Origin: Allobranchiibius sp. CTAmp26
Lineage (GTDB): Bacteria; Actinomycetota; Actinomycetes; Actinomycetales; Dermatophilaceae
DNA length: 64,000 nucleotides
Reading direction: 5' to 3'
Assembly (NCBI RefSeq): GCF_017565405.1
Contig: NZ_JAGEKR010000021.1
Coordinates: forward strand, 53,545 to 117,544
The notes under the pieces were generated by a model that saw only the letters and a list, made by a program, of their open reading frames with translations, had not been told where the DNA came from and searched no databases. The translations under genes were made by a program, and so were the position numbers. Below are positions 18,327-26,796 of the stretch, piece by piece. Position 1 is the first letter of the stretch; each line of letters starts with the position of its first letter.

Positions 18327-18665
18327 GTGGCACAGCGAGTTCAGGTCATTCTCGAGGACGACATCGATGGCACCGATGCGGTCGAGACCGTGCAGTTCGC
18401 TCTTGATGGGACCACCTATGAGGTGGACCTGAACGAACAGCACGCCACGCAGCTACGAGAGGGCTTCACGACCTGGATCGGTGCGGCTCGCAAGGTCCGC
18501 GGCACCGCCTCAAAGCGCAGCAGCGCAAGCGGCGTCTCAAGGCCAAAGGCTGACCCGGAACTGTTGAACAAGATCCGAGAGTGGGGCCGGGCCAACGGGC
18601 ACCACGTCAGCGACCGGGGCCGTGTTTCACAACAGGTGCAGGACGCCTACCGCCAGGCCCACTGA
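18327..18665 (+). CDS. lsr2: Lsr2-family nucleoid-associated xenogeneic silencer
   Basis: The GTG at 18327 (GGGGAG upstream) gives 112 residues, the normal Lsr2 length. The N-terminal dimerisation domain shows AQRVQVILEDDIDGTDA and VQFALDGTTYEVDLNE. The C-terminal DNA-binding helix pair shows IREWGRANGHHVSDRGRVSQ with the Arg-Gly-Arg AT-hook-like motif. Lsr2 bridges AT-rich DNA and silences acquired genes. Its location among insertion sequences and acquired DNA is notable. Most actinomycetes have another copy elsewhere, so this may be an accessory paralogue. The IS3 element ends about 100 bp upstream and may have altered its promoter. Confidence 0.9.
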   Translation: MAQRVQVILEDDIDGTDAVETVQFALDGTTYEVDLNEQHATQLREGFTTWIGAARKVRGTASKRSSASGVSRPKADPELLNKIREWGRANGHHVSDRGRVSQQVQDAYRQAH

Positions 18666-18791
18666 CTCCGAGCGCAACGCGTCCGGTACGACGACGGACT
18701 TGTCCACGCCGGTCGGCTGTTCCGTCGATGACATGAGGATCGACGACGCGGTTATTGCGACCTTTGGTCAATGACCGTTTCGAACAGGACT

Positions 18792-18827
18792 GCAGAAGGG
18801 CCGCCCCGGTAGGGGTGGCCCTTCTGC
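18792..18827 (+). terminator. Hairpin terminator downstream of lsr2
   Basis: GCAGAAGGGCCGCCCC (18792-18807) pairs with GGGGTGGCCCTTCTGC (18812-18827), with one G-T pair and a 4-base loop. The surrounding 18666-18989 stretch holds no gene I can support. Confidence 0.8.
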
Positions 18828-18989
18828 TGCTGGGTAGGTCGGCGTGGTGCAGTGTTGGGAGGTGGGTCAGTCGGCGTCCTCGCAGCTGCCGGGTGCTGGT
18901 TTGTCGTGTGGGGTGGCCTCATTCTGACCAGACGCTTCTTCGCGCACGTAGCTTGGGTCTACCCACTCGGCCTACGGAGCGGTCTCGTG

Positions 18990-19447
18990 ATGAACACCAT
19001 CCTCATCAGCTCATCTCCAGCGCCCCATGGCAGTACGCACCGGGTGGCCGCTGCCATCGCAGAAGTTCTGAACGCTCCCGTCGTGTCCCCTGAGGTGGCT
19101 ACCTCCGAGGATTTGGCTCAGGCTGATCGGATCGGTTTCGGCTCAGAAATTCAATGGATGGGTTCGAGCACCGGCTCATGACCTGTGTCGAAGGCCTACC
19201 GATCGTGAGCCGCAAGGACGCGTTCGTGTTCGCCACCAGCGCCCTGCCTGAGCTCCCGGCACGTCATCACTCGCACTCGCTCCGAGAGCATCCCGAGGAC
19301 AAGGGCTTTCGTGTCATTGGCATGTTCGTGTGCCGAACGGTGCGTACCTGGGTTTCGTCTGGCAGGACCGGCGGGGGCGGTAAAGACCACCTGAATCAGA
19401 GGGATCTGGTTAGTGCTCGAGCGTTCGCCACGCGCATCACCCTGTGA
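18990..19447 (+). pseudogene. Flavodoxin-like gene remnant
   Basis: The first frame encodes MNTILISSSPAPHGSTHRVA and EATSEDLAQADRIGFGS-like segments, which fit the phosphate-binding loop of a flavodoxin-family oxidoreductase. Near 19155 the coding similarity moves to the next frame (EHRLMTCVEGLP, then DAFVFATSALPELPARHHSH and GFRVIGMFVC). That matches the later flavodoxin beta strands and the FMN-contact region. The frame change and degraded spots (for example GRTGGGGKDH) indicate a pseudogene. The original would have been about 150 residues. Confidence 0.65.
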
Positions 19448-19617
19448 GGAGATCCGGCCCCTACGCCAGCGTTACCTACGTTTCATCAAGTTGACCAGGT
19501 TCTAATCCCCCGTCCCGTATCACACCCGCCTTACCTTTCCTTGCATCAACCGTTTTTCGGTCGTGTCGCCCAAGCGCTCGGGCCGGTCGACCAGCACGTT
19601 CAAGGGGAGAAACAGCC

Positions 19618-20883
19618 GTGCAGAAGACATCAGCAGTCCTCATCGCCACCACTGTCGCCGCAGGGTTCGCCCTGACCGCGCATCCACCGACCGCCTCGGC
19701 GGCGGTCGCAACGCCGGCACCCGTCGGATACTCCGCGTATGGATACGGCACGTATGTAAGTTCCTCTGTCGCGGCATTGAACTCCGGGGCGACGGCCTAC
19801 TCGTCCGTGTCGTGCACCACGACTTCCAACCTGACCCGGTCCAACCAGGTGGCGTCGGTCAACCTTGGCAAGGTCGGGAAGGTGGGCACCGACTACAGCC
19901 AGAGCCGCAGCATCCTCGATTCCTCCGGCCGCACCTCGCAGGGCATCTCCCAGATTTCCGGGGTCAACCTGCTCGGCGGGTTGGTCACCGCCACCTCGTT
20001 GAAGACCACGACCCGTGCGACCTACACACCCGCCAAGACGTCGTACGGCTCCAACACGACGGCCTTCGTAGGCATCAAGGTCGCCGGCAAGGGGTTCGCG
20101 GCCGGCGTTGGACCGAACACGAGGGCCACCCTGAGCCTTGGCGGTAAGCCGTTCGCCTCGCTGGTCCTCAACGAGCAGTCCCGCACCACGGTCAACGGCC
20201 TGACGCAGGCGGTCACCACCGCGATCCACGTGACGGTGTCGGCGTCCAACAGTCTCGGTCTGCCGATCGGCACGAACGTGATCGTGGGTCGGTCGTACGC
20301 GGCGTTGAAGGGCACGCCGGCCGGTTTCGCGACTGGCTCGGCCTACGGGACGCAGGCCACCCTGTCCGCCACCGTCAAGAGCGGACCCACCGCACTTGCC
20401 GGAGTCGCCTGCGACGGCGGCAACAACACGGTGAGCATCGGCTCATCGGCGATCCCGAGCGTGCTCAGCGTCGGGGCGGTCAAGAGCACCACGTCCTCGG
20501 TGACCACACCGAAGCTGACCAGCTCGGCGACGAATCAGATCACCGGTCTGAAGGTGCTCGGCTCGCTGATCGGCGTCCAGACCATCACGGCCTCGACCAC
20601 CACGAGCCGCACGAGCTTCACCGCACCGGTCAGCACGACCGACGGGTCCAAATTCGTGGGCCTGAAGATCTCCGGCGTGCCCTCGATCACCGACACGGTC
20701 AAGCCCAACACCACGATCAACCTGGCCAACCTCGGCACGGTGACCTTGCACAAGGTCACCAAGACCAGCAGCGGCATCACGGTGGTGATGATCTCGGTAG
20801 TCCTCAACCGGGCACTGGGCACCCTGGCGAAGGGGACTCTCATCCAGATCGGCGTCTCCAACACGGGAGTGCAGAACCGCTGA
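19618..20883 (+). CDS. Secreted choice-of-anchor-P-like protein with two repeats
   Basis: The GTG at 19618, behind AAGGGGAG, starts a 421-residue protein with a Sec signal peptide cleaved after about residue 29 (TASAAVA). The mature chain has two similar halves of about 170 residues. Both contain ITGLKVLGSL-type or ISGVNLLGGL-type starts, a T-T-S-R-T/A-x-F/Y-T strand, an FVGIKV/FVGLKI block and a closing NVIVG or TLIQIG motif. The beta-rich Ser/Thr composition and lack of membrane anchor suggest a secreted surface-associated protein. A terminator follows. Confidence 0.7.
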   Translation: MQKTSAVLIATTVAAGFALTAHPPTASAAVATPAPVGYSAYGYGTYVSSSVAALNSGATAYSSVSCTTTSNLTRSNQVASVNLGKVGKVGTDYSQSRSILDSSGRTSQGISQISGVNLLGGLVTATSLKTTTRATYTPAKTSYGSNTTAFVGIKVAGKGFAAGVGPNTRATLSLGGKPFASLVLNEQSRTTVNGLTQAVTTAIHVTVSASNSLGLPIGTNVIVGRSYAALKGTPAGFATGSAYGTQATLSATVKSGPTALAGVACDGGNNTVSIGSSAIPSVLSVGAVKSTTSSVTTPKLTSSATNQITGLKVLGSLIGVQTITASTTTSRTSFTAPVSTTDGSKFVGLKISGVPSITDTVKPNTTINLANLGTVTLHKVTKTSSGITVVMISVVLNRALGTLAKGTLIQIGVSNTGVQNR

Positions 20884-20900
20884 GGTCTGACCCTGTCCAC

Positions 20901-20925
20901 CGCCGCACCGGTCACCGGTGCGGCG
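20901..20925 (+). terminator. Hairpin terminator after the secreted protein gene
   Basis: CGCCGCACCGGT and ACCGGTGCGGCG flank a single C, 18 bp after the stop at 20883. They form a very stable hairpin whose central bases make up the loop. Confidence 0.8.
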
Positions 20926-21146
20926 GCGGACATCGGCTGCGCCCCCAGTACATGCAGCATCAACCTGGCGCCGCGCTGCTGTGGCCCATCAACTCATGGT
21001 GCGCGGCTGCGCTCGGCCAAGCCCTCACCAATGGCAGAACGACACTCACGCTGAGCGCTAGGCGTGCCCTTCTGACCCGACGGTGACCCAACTGGCCTCG
21101 GGAACGACGGAGCGTTCGTGGAGCGACCGAGGTTCGCCGGTGACTG

Positions 21147-21162
21147 TGTATACGGTGTACAT
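21147..21162 (+). promoter_or_regulatory. Single operator-like box (O3)
   Basis: TGTATACGGTGTACATG matches the half site repeated at O1 and O2. It lies in a 513-bp stretch (20884-21396) without a supported gene, between the secreted protein gene and an IS3 remnant. It may be a stray site or the remains of a regulated promoter. Confidence 0.35.
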
Positions 21163-21396
21163 GTACCGCTGTAGCGGTGGTGCGATGTGGGTCCGACACC
21201 GTGGCCGGCAACTGGCTGGAAAGGTACGGGGCTCGGTCCAGCAACTACCAATCCACTGATCCGGAGCAACGGATCTGAGATCCCCAGACACCAACACGCT
21301 CCGTAGCGCTGGCCTCAAAACATTCGGGACTGCTGCACGAATAGGTGACATCTGATCTGGCTCGCCCGGCAGGGCGGGCCTGGAAGGATGTTCACT

Positions 21397-21537
21397 ATGC
21401 CCAAGCCCTACCCCAGAGAGTTCCGCGAGGACGTAGTGCGCGTCGTCCGAGGGGAGATCGCGTCGCTGGTGAAGTTCACTCACGCGGAGGACGACGTGTT
21501 GCCGTTGGTGTCAGTCGACGCGAAGGCACGGCAGTGA
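21397..21537 (+). pseudogene. IS3-family OrfA remnant
   Basis: The 46-codon frame starts MPKPYPREFREDVVRVVRGE, the usual start of an IS3-family OrfA, preceded by the typical leader GGAAGGATGTTCACT. After about 20 residues the similarity is lost. The 5' end of an element survives here without orfB. Confidence 0.6.
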
Positions 21538-21632
21538 CGGACATCCCGCTGAATTTGGGGCACCTTCGGATGCACGCCGGAGCCCCGACTGCTTCGCACC
21601 GTTCGGGGGGATAGGGCACTAGCTTGTATCGC

Positions 21633-21989
21633 ATGCTTAAGGGGGCTGTCCTGATCGTGACTTTGTTGTTGGCTGGTTGCAGTAGTGGTGGGGGCGCCGC
21701 GGGCCCGTCCAGCGTCGGAAAATATGAGCAGACTTGGACAAAGGGCTATTCGTCGACGACGTGTGATGAGTTCATCAATGAGATGGATCCCCATCAGCGT
21801 TTCGTTGCTGCAGCCGACATGCTGGGCGGCGCTCGTCAAGCAGACGGTGGCACAGGGCTACCGGGTGACTCGCTGGTAAATTCCTTCAAGTCGGGCTTGG
21901 ACCAAGCGTGCGAGCCCATTGGCACGATGACCCTCACCGATGCGGGCGCGGCGCTGTACCTCACGGACCGGTCGTCGTTTCGGCCCTGA
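21633..21989 (+). CDS. Small lipoprotein
   Basis: The ATG at 21633 gives 118 residues with a short signal peptide and lipobox (LLLAGC), lipidated at Cys16. A Ser/Gly linker and a domain with two cysteines (TCDEF and QACEP) follow. Conserved family membership is not recognised. It shares no operon with neighbours and lies 108 bp before the DUF4041/GIY-YIG gene. Confidence 0.6.
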   Translation: MLKGAVLIVTLLLAGCSSGGGAAGPSSVGKYEQTWTKGYSSTTCDEFINEMDPHQRFVAAADMLGGARQADGGTGLPGDSLVNSFKSGLDQACEPIGTMTLTDAGAALYLTDRSSFRP

Positions 21990-22097
21990 ACAGCGCGACG
22001 CGACCGACATGAGCCAAACCCGGGCAAACGTGGCCGGGCACGGCAACTTTTGGCGTGTATACGTTCAGCAGCGCCCACCGGACGATGGAGGTTGAGC

Positions 22098-23639
22098 ATG
22101 CCTTGGGGTGATGGGAAGCGCGTCAATGAGCTGGAGGCTCAGGTCGCGGAGCTGGAGCGGGCGGTGGCTTATCACCGCGATGCAAATGCACGGTCTCAGC
22201 AGGCGATGGCCTATTACCGCAATTTGGAGCCGATGGCGGTCGCTGAACAGGTCACGGCGATGCGGCGGGAGGTGGCCGAGCTGCAGGCTCAAGCCAGTGC
22301 CGCGCGCGTCGCAGCGACCACGGCCCGTGCGGAAGAACGAGCAGCACGTGCGGACCTGGCCCAAGACTTAAACGACGCCGATGTGCAGGAAGCGGGGGTG
22401 TACACCTTCAACCACCCGCTGCAGGACGCGATCGCATATCAGGAAGCGTTGCGCGAGGTTCAAGCGTCGATGAAGGAGCTGGTCAGGACCCGGTCGGCGG
22501 TCCTGGCTGTAACGCACTGGACGGTAGACGGGTCGACCGCGAAGGGCACAGCCATGGTGCGGGACTTCTCCAAGCTGATGCTGCGGGCATACAACAGCGA
22601 AGCTGACACCCTCATCCGGGCGCTCCGACCTCACACGCTGGGGTCGGCCAAAGGCCGCCTGGACAAGGCCGCGATGACGATCGAGCGTCTCGGGAAAACG
22701 ATGAGCATCCGGATCGCGCCGTCGTACCACCGCCTGCGCCTCCACGAGTTGGAGCTCACAGCCGATTACCTGGTGAAGAAACAGCAGGAAAAGGAAGCCG
22801 AGCGCGAACGCCGCGCGCAGTTGCGGGACGAGGCCAAAGCCCGGGTAGAGATGGAAGCCAAACTTGTCGATCTACGAAAAGAGCAACAGCACTACTCGCA
22901 CTTGCTGGAGCGCCTACCGGATGGTGATGAGGCCGCACGCGCGGACGCCCAAGCGAAGTTGCAAGAGATCCATCAGTCGATCGAAGGCGTAGAGGCACGG
23001 GCAGCGAACACCCGTGCCGGTCACGTGTATGTCATCTCGAATGTAGGGGCGTTCGGCCCGGACATGGTCAAAATTGGGATGACTCGCAGGCTCGACCCGA
23101 TGGACCGAGTCAACGAACTAGGCGACGCCAGTGTCCCGTTCAGATTCGACGTGCACGCCCTGGTCTTTCACCAGGACGCGGTCGCGCTGGAGACTCACCT
23201 GCACCAAGCCCTGGCCCACCAAAAGGTGAACCAAATCAACACCCGGCGCGAGTTTTTCTACACCACCCCAGCCGAGGTCAAAGTCCTGCTCCACAAGTAC
23301 GCGGGTTCATACCTCTTGGAGTATCGAGACACCCCAGAAGCCTTCGAATGGCGCAGCTCAGGGGCCGTCCAACGAAGCACGCCACCACCAGCACCAAAAG
23401 GTCCACCCGCCCCCGTGCTGATCGATGCACCAACACCGACCACCAGCATCCTCAGCCAGCATTTTCCGACCACCGCCGCTCGGACTCATAACGAGGAAAC
23501 AAGGACCCCAGTTTTTGAGGCACCTCCGCCCAATGGAGACCCCTCCGCGAAGGCCGCCTGGTACGCCTCACCCCACGACACCGCCTTCTGGCGACGCTGG
23601 GATGGCACCGCTTGGACCCACGAGACCAAGCCGCGATGA
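22098..23639 (+). CDS. DUF4041 and GIY-YIG (T5orf172-type) nuclease-like protein
   Basis: The ATG at 22098 (GGAGG upstream) gives 513 residues. Residues about 5-100 are a coiled coil. The DUF4041 region, about 100-250, has EAGVYTFNHPLQDAIAYQEA and LMLRAYNSEADTLIRAL. A second coiled coil follows at about 225-315. The GIY-YIG-like T5orf172 domain, about 315-400, has GHVYVISNVGAFGPDMVKIG, MTRRLDPMDRV and RREFFYT. The C-terminus ends with a DUF2510-like WDGTAW motif. Such proteins occur in phages and genomic islands; nuclease activity is inferred from the fold. The extra tail may contact a membrane or surface partner. D-site A lies 40 bp downstream. Confidence 0.85.
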   Translation: MPWGDGKRVNELEAQVAELERAVAYHRDANARSQQAMAYYRNLEPMAVAEQVTAMRREVAELQAQASAARVAATTARAEERAARADLAQDLNDADVQEAGVYTFNHPLQDAIAYQEALREVQASMKELVRTRSAVLAVTHWTVDGSTAKGTAMVRDFSKLMLRAYNSEADTLIRALRPHTLGSAKGRLDKAAMTIERLGKTMSIRIAPSYHRLRLHELELTADYLVKKQQEKEAERERRAQLRDEAKARVEMEAKLVDLRKEQQHYSHLLERLPDGDEAARADAQAKLQEIHQSIEGVEARAANTRAGHVYVISNVGAFGPDMVKIGMTRRLDPMDRVNELGDASVPFRFDVHALVFHQDAVALETHLHQALAHQKVNQINTRREFFYTTPAEVKVLLHKYAGSYLLEYRDTPEAFEWRSSGAVQRSTPPPAPKGPPAPVLIDAPTPTTSILSQHFPTTAARTHNEETRTPVFEAPPPNGDPSAKAAWYASPHDTAFWRRWDGTAWTHETKPR

Positions 23640-23679
23640 GCTATCCGGATTCCCAAGCGTCGTCTCCGCCGACCATTTA

Positions 23680-23709
23680 ACTTGTCATAATAATTATTAT
23701 CGGTTATTT
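23680..23709 (+). repeat. dif-like direct repeat, copy A
   Basis: ACTTGTCATAA, then TAATTA, then TTATCGGTTATTT, in AT-rich DNA 40 bp after the DUF4041 gene. Copy B at 28132 keeps both arms but has three fewer central bases. Read on the other strand, the arms ACCGATAA and TTATGACAAGT resemble what I recall of the actinobacterial XerCD dif consensus. Confidence 0.6.
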
Positions 23710-23854
23710 GCTAGAGTTGCTTAGATTGTTGCCTGAGGTTCGCGTACATCGCTAGCGGCTCCGGCCGCTGGCCAGGCTCCGGCGCGACGGACACACGGTG
23801 GTTTGTGTAGGCGATTTAGAACTCGATGGCTGGTCAGTGCCATACCGTGCAGCC

Positions 23855-24238
23855 GTGACGAAGTCGAAGGCTCGAGTGGCTACAACCGTGATCGTGATCG
23901 TTGTGGTTGTGCTGCTCTTTGCGTCTGCCGTTCGGTACCGTCGCGACTACGGCACTTTTGACGTGTCTGCGACGCCGGTTCACCTCTACGTCCACGGCTA
24001 CCGCTTTGAACCGGTGGCGCAGGCGGACGTGCCGGCGCAGGTCCGCGCCGAGTTCGCCGCGGACGGCCGAGACCTGCGCCAGGTCGGCACCTGGTCGCTG
24101 TTCCCGGTCATCGGTGGCCGCTCCAAGAGGATCGTCTCGCCCGACAGTTCTAACTGCGTCAACATTGCGGCGATCAAAACCAAAGGGCGTTACGCCTTCT
24201 ATCAGGCTGACGACATCGGCAACAACACGAGCTGTTAG
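23855..24238 (+). CDS. Single-pass membrane protein of unknown function
   Basis: A GTG at 23855 gives 127 residues with one N-terminal membrane helix (VIVIVVVVLLFASAVRY) and an exported domain. An upstream in-frame start at 23798 is possible. The exported part carries DRRDYGTFD-like and ATPVHLYVHGYRFEP segments and two late cysteines (SNCVN and NTSC), possibly a disulphide. A diverged P-type element follows the stop at once. I do not recognise the family. Confidence 0.55.
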   Translation: MTKSKARVATTVIVIVVVVLLFASAVRYRRDYGTFDVSATPVHLYVHGYRFEPVAQADVPAQVRAEFAADGRDLRQVGTWSLFPVIGGRSKRIVSPDSSNCVNIAAIKTKGRYAFYQADDIGNNTSC

Positions 24239-24249
24239 TCCCGGTTGGA

Positions 24250-24320
24250 CTGACGACGCCGCCAGCCAGGCCAAGAAGTGCTTCTGGGGTCCCAGATCGG
24301 TGGTTCCCTACGGATGTGCG
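24250..24320 (+). repeat. Diverged P-type element (P4)
   Basis: GACGAC near 24252, CTGGG at 24284, TTCC 20 bases later and ATGTG 30 bases after CTGGG mirror the P1 and P2 landmarks within one or two bases. The 5' palindrome is largely lost. It directly follows the 23855 gene. Confidence 0.45.
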
Positions 24321-24460
24321 AGGTCTGGTGGTGGCGGGATAGGCCGATGCGGGCGGGCTGGTCGACAATCCGCCGTGGTTGTGTTCGCGTTCGGCCACGT
24401 TTGAAGGAGATGGGGCGGCAGTATTGCGTCTACTTCAAAACTTTGGGGAGGGACTTTAGG

Positions 24461-25726
24461 ATGCCGAGCTCGTGGGAGCAGGACCGTCGGCCCAGCATTC
24501 GGTGCGTGGTGTGCTTTGAAGCCCCCGAACGAGTCATTGAATTTCCTCGTCTGCGCGACGTCGATACGTCGTTCGCGAGTTCATCGCTTTGCCGAGTCTG
24601 CGCTGAACTAGCGGCCGCGGGCAACGCTGAACTAGCGGCCGCGGGCGACTCAGATGGATTGCGTGCTCGTGGTTTGCGCGGATGGGCAGCAGAGGGCACT
24701 GATCCAGTCCCCGACCTCGTGCGGTTGGTCATGGCGTGGGCTGGTCATCAGCTACCGCCTGTCCCGAAGCCGCAGGACCGTGTTCCGGTCGTCCCGTTGA
24801 CGGCATCGGACCAGGCGATTTGGCGCGTTCTCGAGCCGCTCATGGCCGACGGCCCCGGCCCCTCGGTGAGCGTCCATGGTCGCACCACCTCGGTAAGGCC
24901 CGATGAGGAAACGATCGTGACTGACGTGGTGCTCGACGGTCCGCGCATGCGGCTGACGACAGCGGCTGGGCAGGTGCGCCTGGTGAGCGACGGCGTCACC
25001 ACCTGGGCGCGGTGGGGCAAAGAGATGGTCGCGTCGGCATACGACCCGGACGGCTGGCTTGGCGAGGGCGCCGATCTAGCTGGGCGTCGTGTTCGTCAAG
25101 AGCCGGGTGAGTACGAGTTCGGCACCCCGGTCGGGCCCATCGAATCGGTCCAGTACCTGGGGCGGCCCGCATGGCGTTTCAGGTTCGCGGCGCCAATCCA
25201 CAAGCCGTACGACATGAGAGTGGTCGTCGATGCCGAGACAGGCCTGTTCCTGGAACAGCGCTTCGGTGAGCACATCGTCAGGACCTGGACACGGTTCGAA
25301 GTCGGCAGGCCGGTAACCGATGAGCTGTTCACGTGGGATGGTCCGGCGGCTGCCGAGGATGAGTTGATCGCCCAGTGTGACGCCGCCGAAGCCCAAGACA
25401 TGGCGGATCGGGAAGCGTGGTTTCGGGCGAACGTAACTACCTCACAGCTAAAGCTGGGCGGGTCTGCGACCCACGTCCAGCTCCACGACTGGGACGAAGA
25501 CGGCAGCTTTCAGGCGTCGTGGGCATCTGGGTCGATTGCTCGGCGCCCTCGTTCTGAAGAGTGGTGGGACCTTCGCTGGCAAGAGGTCACCGAGCGCTGG
25601 AGCGACCAGAGGTGGGACTGGGCCCTGAGCGACTGGCGCGATCCTGCTGGCATCGAGAGCATCGCCACCGTACGCCGTTGGCTTCAGCGCAATCCGAGTG
25701 GAGAACCTAGCAACCCCAAGTCATAA
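24461..25726 (+). CDS. LolA-like/hypothetical protein with a possible zinc ribbon
   Basis: The ATG at 24461 (GGGGAGGG upstream) gives 421 residues. The first 50 hold CVVC and CRVC pairs, which could bind zinc. The middle (about 115-300) has beta segments VLDGPRMRLTTAAGQVRLVS, DPDGWLGEGADLAGR and PYDMRVVVDAETGLFLEQRF, with the look of LolA-fold lipoprotein-carrier relatives. A Trp-rich tail ends the protein. A 24-bp tandem duplication at 24602-24649 repeats ELAAAG just after the cysteines. No signal peptide is visible. Function is unknown. Confidence 0.55.
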   Translation: MPSSWEQDRRPSIRCVVCFEAPERVIEFPRLRDVDTSFASSSLCRVCAELAAAGNAELAAAGDSDGLRARGLRGWAAEGTDPVPDLVRLVMAWAGHQLPPVPKPQDRVPVVPLTASDQAIWRVLEPLMADGPGPSVSVHGRTTSVRPDEETIVTDVVLDGPRMRLTTAAGQVRLVSDGVTTWARWGKEMVASAYDPDGWLGEGADLAGRRVRQEPGEYEFGTPVGPIESVQYLGRPAWRFRFAAPIHKPYDMRVVVDAETGLFLEQRFGEHIVRTWTRFEVGRPVTDELFTWDGPAAAEDELIAQCDAAEAQDMADREAWFRANVTTSQLKLGGSATHVQLHDWDEDGSFQASWASGSIARRPRSEEWWDLRWQEVTERWSDQRWDWALSDWRDPAGIESIATVRRWLQRNPSGEPSNPKS

Positions 25727-25762
25727 CAAGCCCACTATGCATATGGAGGTACGAATCGGCAG

Positions 25763-25779
25763 TTTTGGACAGATGTGTC
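25763..25779 (+). repeat. Partial P-type element (P3)
   Basis: TTTTGGACAGATGTGTC matches the 3' landmark of P1 and P2. The 5' palindrome expected about 75 bp upstream would fall inside the 24461 gene and is absent. It lies between the 24461 and 25832 genes. Confidence 0.4.
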
Positions 25780-25831
25780 TGAGGGTCTAGACCACGGGGT
25801 CACCAGGGGCACCGCGCCCTAACCTGCAGTT

Positions 25832-26788
25832 GTGATCAAAGTTGAGGGCGAGCCCCCAAGTCCGGGCCAGGCAGCGGCTATCGCGGCCGGTGTGACGGCG
25901 ATGAACCTGGATCTGGACGAAGTGCTCGTGGTGTACACCGACGACTTTGATGGCGCGATCCGCAAGCTAACAGGGTGGGCAACCTACGAATCTGACCGTG
26001 GGACAGGCACGGTGGCAGGTAAGACCGTCTTAGTCGGCGAGGTCCCGGCCGTTGTGCTCAACTCTCAGGCCATCGGCAACGCAGACCCTCCTCTCCTGGA
26101 GCGTCTCGCGGCACACGAGAGTGGCCACGTTCTTCTGCAGCAGCGGAACGAGCACTTCGAGGGTCTGGCGTACGCCAGCAACAGCGACTGGGAGCGCACT
26201 TTAACCGCGATGGCGGCTTACAAGATTGAGGAGTACCGGATCGAGAAGAGCCTCCGTGCGCGTGGTTACCCCGCCGCCGGATCGTCCGAGTCAGACCACA
26301 TCGCTTTCGTCCTGCACTGGACCACGGTCGACCTGTTGAACTTACTCATCGACCCCGCTTCCGACGATGTGATGCACTTGTACCGGGGCGTCATGGGTCT
26401 TGCCGACCGGCTTACCACGGTGCTGGCGTATACGGCAGCTTTTGATCTTGAGGGGGATCAGGCCGCTCGGTTGGAGAGCGAAGGGACGGCTGCTGTCGAG
26501 GGTTGGCGCGAGTACGTAGAGCCCAGCTGGTCGCAACGAGTTCACCTCTATCAGCAGGTCCCGTCGGTTGATGACCCACTTGCCGGGTCGGACTTGCTGG
26601 CGCATGTCATGGCTGGCGCCGAGGTCGAGCGCGCGTTGGTGGAGAGCATGGGCTTTGTCTTCAGCAACGGATCGAGCTCTTGGAACTTCGATAGGCAGAT
26701 TTCTGATGAGGCGCTGTACGCGCGTCACACCCGGGCGGTGGCGCAAGAGGAGTTATACGAGACCCAGCAACCTTCGCCCGAAGACTGA
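25832..26788 (+). CDS. HExxH-containing zincin-like hypothetical protein
   Basis: The GTG at 25832 gives 318 residues. The motif HESGHVLL near residue 95, in an LERLAAHESGH helix, is a textbook HExxH zinc site. A downstream acidic helix, IEEYRIEK, 35-40 residues later could give the third ligand as in gluzincins. No signal peptide or membrane helix is present, so it is probably cytoplasmic. I do not recognise a named family. Before the IS481 insertion, element R2 followed its stop codon directly, just as R1 follows the 16297 gene. Confidence 0.6.
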   Translation: MIKVEGEPPSPGQAAAIAAGVTAMNLDLDEVLVVYTDDFDGAIRKLTGWATYESDRGTGTVAGKTVLVGEVPAVVLNSQAIGNADPPLLERLAAHESGHVLLQQRNEHFEGLAYASNSDWERTLTAMAAYKIEEYRIEKSLRARGYPAAGSSESDHIAFVLHWTTVDLLNLLIDPASDDVMHLYRGVMGLADRLTTVLAYTAAFDLEGDQAARLESEGTAAVEGWREYVEPSWSQRVHLYQQVPSVDDPLAGSDLLAHVMAGAEVERALVESMGFVFSNGSSSWNFDRQISDEALYARHTRAVAQEELYETQQPSPED

Positions 26789-26796
26789 GCACTAGA

